Below are positions 60,159 to 64,000 of a DNA stretch of 64,000 bases, one piece after another. Each line of letters opens with the position of its first letter. The stretch's first letter is position 1. The notes beneath the pieces are model-generated. The model made no database searches, was not told the origin of the DNA, and saw only the letters and a list, made by a program, of their open reading frames with translations. Source of the DNA: QANA01 sp963665505 (GTDB taxonomy: Bacteria; Bacillota; Clostridia; Christensenellales; Christensenellaceae); contig OY762275.1 of NCBI GenBank assembly GCA_963665505.1, forward strand, positions 1,054,001-1,118,000. Direction: 5' to 3'. The translations under genes were made by a program, and so were the position numbers.

Positions 60159-61080
60159 TTTTTGGGACAGGCTGCATACAGCCGGAAAGAAGGGTTATTT
60201 GGAATATCGTTCGGGATTTGTTTCCATCATGGGCAGCCCCAACGTGGGTAAATCTACATTGATGAACGCGCTGGTCGGGCAGAAGGTGGCTATCATTACA
60301 GACAAAGCCCAGACGACCAGGAACAAAGTGACGGGCATATTGACAAAAAATGCCTATCAGATCATATTTCTGGATACGCCGGGTATTCATACGCCCAAAA
60401 ATCGGCTGGGCGAATACATGGTCCAGACGGCCTTTAAAGCGAACAGGGACGTGGACCTTACCGTCCTCGTCGTCGATGCCCAGGCAGGCGTAGGGCAGCG
60501 GGACGAAGGAATTTTGCAAAAAATCCGCTCACCCCATTTACTTGTCGTCCTCAATAAGGCCGACCTTGTGCCGGAAGCCGGCAGAGAGGCGCTGAAAGAA
60601 AAACTGGTGGAGCTTGGGGTAAAACCCGAGACCATTCTCTTTACTTCTGCAAAATATCATACCGGCCTCCGGGAACTGGAGTACAGTATTCTGTCGTTTT
60701 TGCCGCCCGGCCCCAGATATTACCCGGCGGATATGGTTACGGACCGCCCCGAGCGTTTCATTGCGGCGGAGATCATCCGGGAAAAGGCGCTCTTGCATCT
60801 GCGGGAAGAAGTGCCGCATGGAGTAGGGGTGGAGATCGAAAAAATAGAAGAATCCGAAAGCCTGACAAAGGTCGCAGCCATCATCTATTGCGAAAGAGAG
60901 TCCCATAAAGGCATCGTCATCGGGAAGAACGGTTTTATGTTGAAAAAAATCAGCACGGACGCGCGGCTGGACCTCGAAAAGCTGTTCGGGACGCATGTCT
61001 ACCTGCGCATTTTTGTTAAAGTGAAACCCGATTGGCGAAATTCGGAATTTATGTTGAAAGAATTGGGTTATAAGGATTAA
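60133..61080 (+). CDS. era: GTPase Era
   Basis: The protein has G1 GSPNVGKST (commonly GRPNVGKST), G3 DTPGIHTP, G4 NKAD and a C-terminal KH domain with GIVIGKNGFMLKKI. Era assists 30S assembly by binding the 3' end of 16S rRNA. Two starts are possible: ATG 60133 (315 residues, overlapping ybeY by 26 bases) or TTG 60199 (293 residues, MEYRSGFVS). Relatives start close to YRSGFVS, so the shorter form is credible. Confidence 0.94.
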   Translation: MRRREKETDFWDRLHTAGKKGYLEYRSGFVSIMGSPNVGKSTLMNALVGQKVAIITDKAQTTRNKVTGILTKNAYQIIFLDTPGIHTPKNRLGEYMVQTAFKANRDVDLTVLVVDAQAGVGQRDEGILQKIRSPHLLVVLNKADLVPEAGREALKEKLVELGVKPETILFTSAKYHTGLRELEYSILSFLPPGPRYYPADMVTDRPERFIAAEIIREKALLHLREEVPHGVGVEIEKIEESESLTKVAAIIYCERESHKGIVIGKNGFMLKKISTDARLDLEKLFGTHVYLRIFVKVKPDWRNSEFMLKELGYKD

Positions 61081-61158
61081 ACTGCATAGGTTAATTTTAC
61101 ATGGTTTTCAGGCACCGCCCCGGGCAAACTAATTTTAAATACGGAAACGGAGACGGCC

Positions 61159-61257
61159 ATGTTGAAAGATACAGTGTTTAAAATTTTTGAAAAGACGGGG
61201 AAGATCAACTATTTTTTATTGTACAGGTCTCTGCATGGCGGGGACGGGCGAGGCTAA
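61159..61257 (+). CDS. yqzL: YqzL-like microprotein
   Basis: A 32-codon ORF encodes a protein starting MLKDTVFKIFEKTGKINYF and continuing LLYRSLHGGDGRG. The pattern WKVF/FKIF-x-x-TG-x-x-x-x-YLL matches the start of B. subtilis YqzL, which also lies between era and recO. That protein is about 47 residues, so this form is short. GGAGA precedes the ATG. Function is unknown. Conserved position plus motif makes it credible; length alone would not. Confidence 0.7.
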   Translation: MLKDTVFKIFEKTGKINYFLLYRSLHGGDGRG

Positions 61258-61281
61258 GCACGCAAGATCATCGGGGGAAAA

Positions 61282-61980
61282 GTGGGAAACAATTCGCTTT
61301 GCATTGTTCTCAGGACATCCAATTACAAAGAAAACGATAAAATGCTCACGCTGTTTTCACAGGAATGGGGCAAAGTCGATGCGCTGGCAAGAGGGTGCAG
61401 GCGGTCTGAAAGTTCGCTGCTCGCCTCCTGCGATGTATTTTGCTGTTCTTTTTTTTCGTTCAATATTAAAAACGGCCGCTACTATGTCACGCAGGCGGTC
61501 CCCAGGACCAGTTTTTACGGGCTGCGCAAAAACATCAGGGCGCTCATGACGGCCATGCTCCTTGCCGAAGTGACGGAAAAGTGCATCCAGGCCGAACAGC
61601 CCAACCCGCGTTTGTTCGCGCTGTTTGCGAGTGCGCTGTATGCTCTTTCCAATGAGGAAGACTCTAAAAAAGTATTGCTTTTTTTTATTTATAAGCTGCT
61701 GGATGTTTTGGGGCTGCGCCCCGTATTGGATACCTGCGCGGTCTGCGGCGCAAAAGAAGTTGTTGCCGTGAACATCGCGGCCGGCGGAGCGGTTTGTGCC
61801 CATTGCCCCGGAGAACAGGTGGAAAAACGCTGCCTGGACGCCATACGTGCCGTGCTGGCCACGCCTTCCAAAGATATGTCCCGGATAGATATCCCGACCG
61901 ACCCTTTTTTTTATGGCCTGTCCATCCGCTGGCTGGAAGGCGCGCTGGAATTCCGGCCCAAAACGTTGACATTGCTGTAA
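61282..61980 (+). CDS. recO: DNA repair protein RecO
   Basis: The 232-residue protein has an N-terminal OB fold (IVLRTSNYKENDKMLTLFS), a helical middle and zinc-type cysteines (CAVCG and CAHC near 154-175). RecO loads RecA with RecR. It is slightly shorter than the usual 240-255 residues. Start is GTG at 61282, with a GGGG purine run upstream. Position after era and yqzL is standard. Confidence 0.94.
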   Translation: MGNNSLCIVLRTSNYKENDKMLTLFSQEWGKVDALARGCRRSESSLLASCDVFCCSFFSFNIKNGRYYVTQAVPRTSFYGLRKNIRALMTAMLLAEVTEKCIQAEQPNPRLFALFASALYALSNEEDSKKVLLFFIYKLLDVLGLRPVLDTCAVCGAKEVVAVNIAAGGAVCAHCPGEQVEKRCLDAIRAVLATPSKDMSRIDIPTDPFFYGLSIRWLEGALEFRPKTLTLL

Positions 61981-62014
61981 ATGGCTATTTAGTGCCCTAA
62001 TTGCAAATTTCATA

Positions 62015-62043
62015 TTGTACTCGGGCGGTTTTTATTGTATAAT
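62015..62043 (+). promoter_or_regulatory. Promoter for ppdK
   Basis: TTGTAC (62015-62020), 17 bases and TATAAT (62038-62043) precede the ppdK ATG by about 84 bases. Confidence 0.7.
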
Positions 62044-62126
62044 TCTATACCGGATACAATATCTTTTGCTTTATTTTTTATATCTGATATGGTATTGTTT
62101 TATAGAATAGACAAGGAGGACTTGCG

Positions 62127-64000
62127 ATGAGTAAAAAGTATGTTTATATGTTCAGCGAAGGGAACGCGTCCATGCGTAACCTGCTGGGCGGAAAGGGGGC
62201 GAACCTCGCAGAGATGACGAAAATCGGTCTGCCGGTTCCCCAGGGATTTACGATCACGACCGAGGCCTGCACAAGGTATTATGAGGACGGCAAGATGATC
62301 GCGCCCGAAATACTGGACGAGATCCAGGCCGCCGTTTCTAAGACGGAGAAGATCGTAGGCAAGAAATTTGGAGATCCTGAGAACCCTTTCCTGGTTTCCG
62401 TACGTTCCGGCGCCCGCGCTTCCATGCCTGGCATGATGGATACAATCCTGAACCTTGGGCTCAATGATATAGCGGTGGAAGGCGTCGTCAAGCAGACCGG
62501 CAACCCGCGGTTCGCCTACGACAGCTATCGCCGTTTCATACAGATGTTTTCGGATGTGGTCATGGGTGTGGAAAAGCCCAAGTTCGAAGCAATCTTAACC
62601 AAAGCGAAAAATAAAAAAGGTGTAATGCTCGATACACAGTTGGACGCCGGGGATATGAAAAACCTCGTACAGGAATTCAAAGCGCTGTATAAAAAAGAGA
62701 TCGGCGAAGAATTCCCGCAGGATCCTTCCGTACAGATGCTGGAAGCGATCAAGGCCGTTTTCTTTTCCTGGGACAACCCGCGCGCCATCGTATACCGCAG
62801 GATCAATGATATCCCGAGCGACTGGGGCACCGCTGTAAACGTACAGGCCATGGTCTTCGGCAATATGGGAGACGACAGCGGCACAGGCGTTGCTTTCACA
62901 AGAGACCCGGCGACCGGTGAAAAAAGACTGTACGGCGAGTATCTTATGAATGCACAGGGCGAAGATGTCGTGGCCGGCATCCGTACGCCGCAGCCCATTT
63001 CTTCCCTCCAGGATACGCTGCCCGATGTATATACGCAATTCGTACAGATCGCAAGCACGTTGGAAGACCATTATGCGGATATGCAGGATATGGAGTTCAC
63101 GATCGAACACGGCAAGCTTTTCATGCTGCAGACCAGGAATGGCAAGCGCACCGCGCCCGCCGCTTTGCAGATCGCGGTAGACCTTGTCAAGGAAGGCAAG
63201 ATCACCAAAGAAGAGGCGATCTTGAAAGTGCAGCCGCAGCAGCTTGATTCGTTGCTGCACCCGCAGTTCGAACCCGCCGCCCTCAAGAAGGCAAAGCCCA
63301 TAGCCAAAGGGCTGCCCGCTTCCCCCGGCGCTGCTTCCGGCAAGGCATATTTCAACGCCGATGATGCCGTCGCAGCCAAGGCAAGAGGAGAGAAAGTCAT
63401 CCTCTGCCGGCAGGAAACTTCCCCGGAAGATATCGAAGGCATGCATGTTTCCGAAGGCATACTGACCGCAAGAGGCGGCCGGACATCCCACGCGGCCGTT
63501 GTTGCCCGCGGCATGGGCACCTGCTGTGTTGCCGGTTGCGGGGAAGTCATCATCAATGAAGAGACCAAGACCATGAAGCTGCCCAACGGCCGCACCATCA
63601 AAGAAGGCGACCCGATCTCTTTGGACGGCAGCACCGGCAATGTATATGCGGAGATCCTGAACACAGTGGAAGCGCAGATCACCGGGAATTTTGGCATTGT
63701 CATGGGTTGGGCGGACGAGCTTCGCCGGCTGAAAGTCCGCACCAATGCGGATACCCCCGAAGATGCGGCGCAGGCCATCAAGTTCGGCGCGGAAGGCGTA
63801 GGCCTTTGCCGTACCGAGCACATGTTCTTCGCGGAAGACCGTATCCCGGCCATGCGCGAGATGATCGTTTCCAAGACGATCGAGCAAAGGAAGACCGCGT
63901 TGGCCAAATTGCTCCCCATGCAGCGGGAAGACTTCATCGGCATCTACAAGGCGATGGGCGGGTTGCCCGTCACGATCCGCTTGCTGGATCCGCCGCTCCA
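62127..64000 (+). CDS. ppdK: Pyruvate phosphate dikinase (3' end outside window)
   Basis: About 624 of an expected 875 or so codons are present. Seen: the N-terminal nucleotide-binding domain (FSEGNASMRNLLGGKGANLAEM, VSVRSGARASMPGMMDTILNLG) and the phosphohistidine domain with GGRTSHAAVVARGMG. His455 is the phospho-carrier and Thr453 lies in the regulatory position. The window stops in the PEP/pyruvate barrel, before the C-terminal Cys region. The enzyme interconverts ATP, phosphate and pyruvate with AMP, PPi and PEP, and is common in fermentative anaerobes. AAGGAGG precedes the ATG. Confidence 0.97.
   Translation, partial: MSKKYVYMFSEGNASMRNLLGGKGANLAEMTKIGLPVPQGFTITTEACTRYYEDGKMIAPEILDEIQAAVSKTEKIVGKKFGDPENPFLVSVRSGARASMPGMMDTILNLGLNDIAVEGVVKQTGNPRFAYDSYRRFIQMFSDVVMGVEKPKFEAILTKAKNKKGVMLDTQLDAGDMKNLVQEFKALYKKEIGEEFPQDPSVQMLEAIKAVFFSWDNPRAIVYRRINDIPSDWGTAVNVQAMVFGNMGDDSGTGVAFTRDPATGEKRLYGEYLMNAQGEDVVAGIRTPQPISSLQDTLPDVYTQFVQIASTLEDHYADMQDMEFTIEHGKLFMLQTRNGKRTAPAALQIAVDLVKEGKITKEEAILKVQPQQLDSLLHPQFEPAALKKAKPIAKGLPASPGAASGKAYFNADDAVAAKARGEKVILCRQETSPEDIEGMHVSEGILTARGGRTSHAAVVARGMGTCCVAGCGEVIINEETKTMKLPNGRTIKEGDPISLDGSTGNVYAEILNTVEAQITGNFGIVMGWADELRRLKVRTNADTPEDAAQAIKFGAEGVGLCRTEHMFFAEDRIPAMREMIVSKTIEQRKTALAKLLPMQREDFIGIYKAMGGLPVTIRLLDPPL

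Noticed and set aside
62595..63887. 430-codon minus-strand ORF at the right end
   Set aside because: The plus strand encodes pyruvate phosphate dikinase through the whole stretch, with all catalytic motifs. This gene runs off the window edge, so it has no stop within the window.
1..64000. CRISPR arrays, tRNA or rRNA genes, insertion sequences, prophage
   Set aside because: No direct-repeat/spacer pattern, no cloverleaf or rRNA sequence, and no transposase, integrase or phage structural gene was found in the reading frames.

Overview
The window is a GC-rich chromosomal segment from a spore-lineage, Gram-positive type bacterium of the Bacillota, most likely class Clostridia; a Christensenella-like lineage is my guess and is not proven. 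The evidence is gene content and order. It carries a mraZ-rsmH-ftsL-PBP-murE-mraY-murD-ftsW division block and a yicC-remA-gmk-rpoZ-coaBC-priA-def-fmt-rsmB-rlmN-prpC-prkC-rsgA-rpe block in the order known from Bacillus subtilis. It also has yerC-pcrA-ligA, mrnC-rlmB-sigH and yqfC-yqfD-phoH-yqfF-ybeY-era-yqzL-recO. Sporulation-linked genes (sigH, cwlD, yqfC, yqfD, a spoVD-type PBP) suggest present or ancestral endospore formation. MurE has the DNPR motif expected for meso-diaminopimelate peptidoglycan. No tRNA, rRNA, CRISPR array, insertion sequence or prophage was seen.

Layout. 1-2.6 kb holds the end of a secreted NlpC/P60 hydrolase, a zinc-ribbon membrane protein and a coiled-coil protein on the minus strand. 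2.6-12.1 kb is the division and wall cluster, with a recognisable mraZ promoter and MraZ-type operator repeats. It lacks murF, murG and murC. 12.2-13.3 kb is a ferredoxin-type aldo/keto reductase. 13.4-17.8 kb is a topoisomerase IV pair (parE-parC) on the minus strand. 18-19.3 kb is a displaced ftsQ and a tiny membrane protein. 19.4-24.6 kb holds an SSB-like protein and yerC-pcrA-ligA. 24.7-28.3 kb is a polyprenyl-phosphate glycosyltransferase joined to a YfhO-type membrane glycosyltransferase. 28.4-29.4 kb is an AIR-synthase-like protein.

29.4-32.6 kb is yicC-remA-gmk-rpoZ-coaBC, closed by a terminator. 32.7-47.4 kb is a run of about fifteen tightly packed genes from priA to sigH, covering replication restart, N-terminal methionine processing, rRNA modification, the PrpC/PrkC phosphatase and PASTA kinase, ribosome assembly and tRNA t6A. 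47.5-50.2 kb is greA-lysS plus an unknown membrane protein. 50.2-54.4 kb is dus, a YcxB-like protein, prmA, mtaB and a HIT protein. 54.4-54.8 kb is rpsU with its own strong promoter, a hairpin-rich leader and a terminator. 54.9-62.0 kb is the yqfC-to-recO block. The window ends inside pyruvate phosphate dikinase.

The window is mainly core housekeeping, and I found no convincing new multi-gene system. The most unusual observations are an apparent AUU start codon for rsgA, a possibly leaderless priA mRNA, a phased MraZ operator with upstream A-tracts, a repeat-containing rpsU leader and a 32-codon yqzL-like gene. Many genes start with TTG or GTG at 4-base stop/start overlaps, and several promoters have an extended -10 (TGn before the -10 hexamer).
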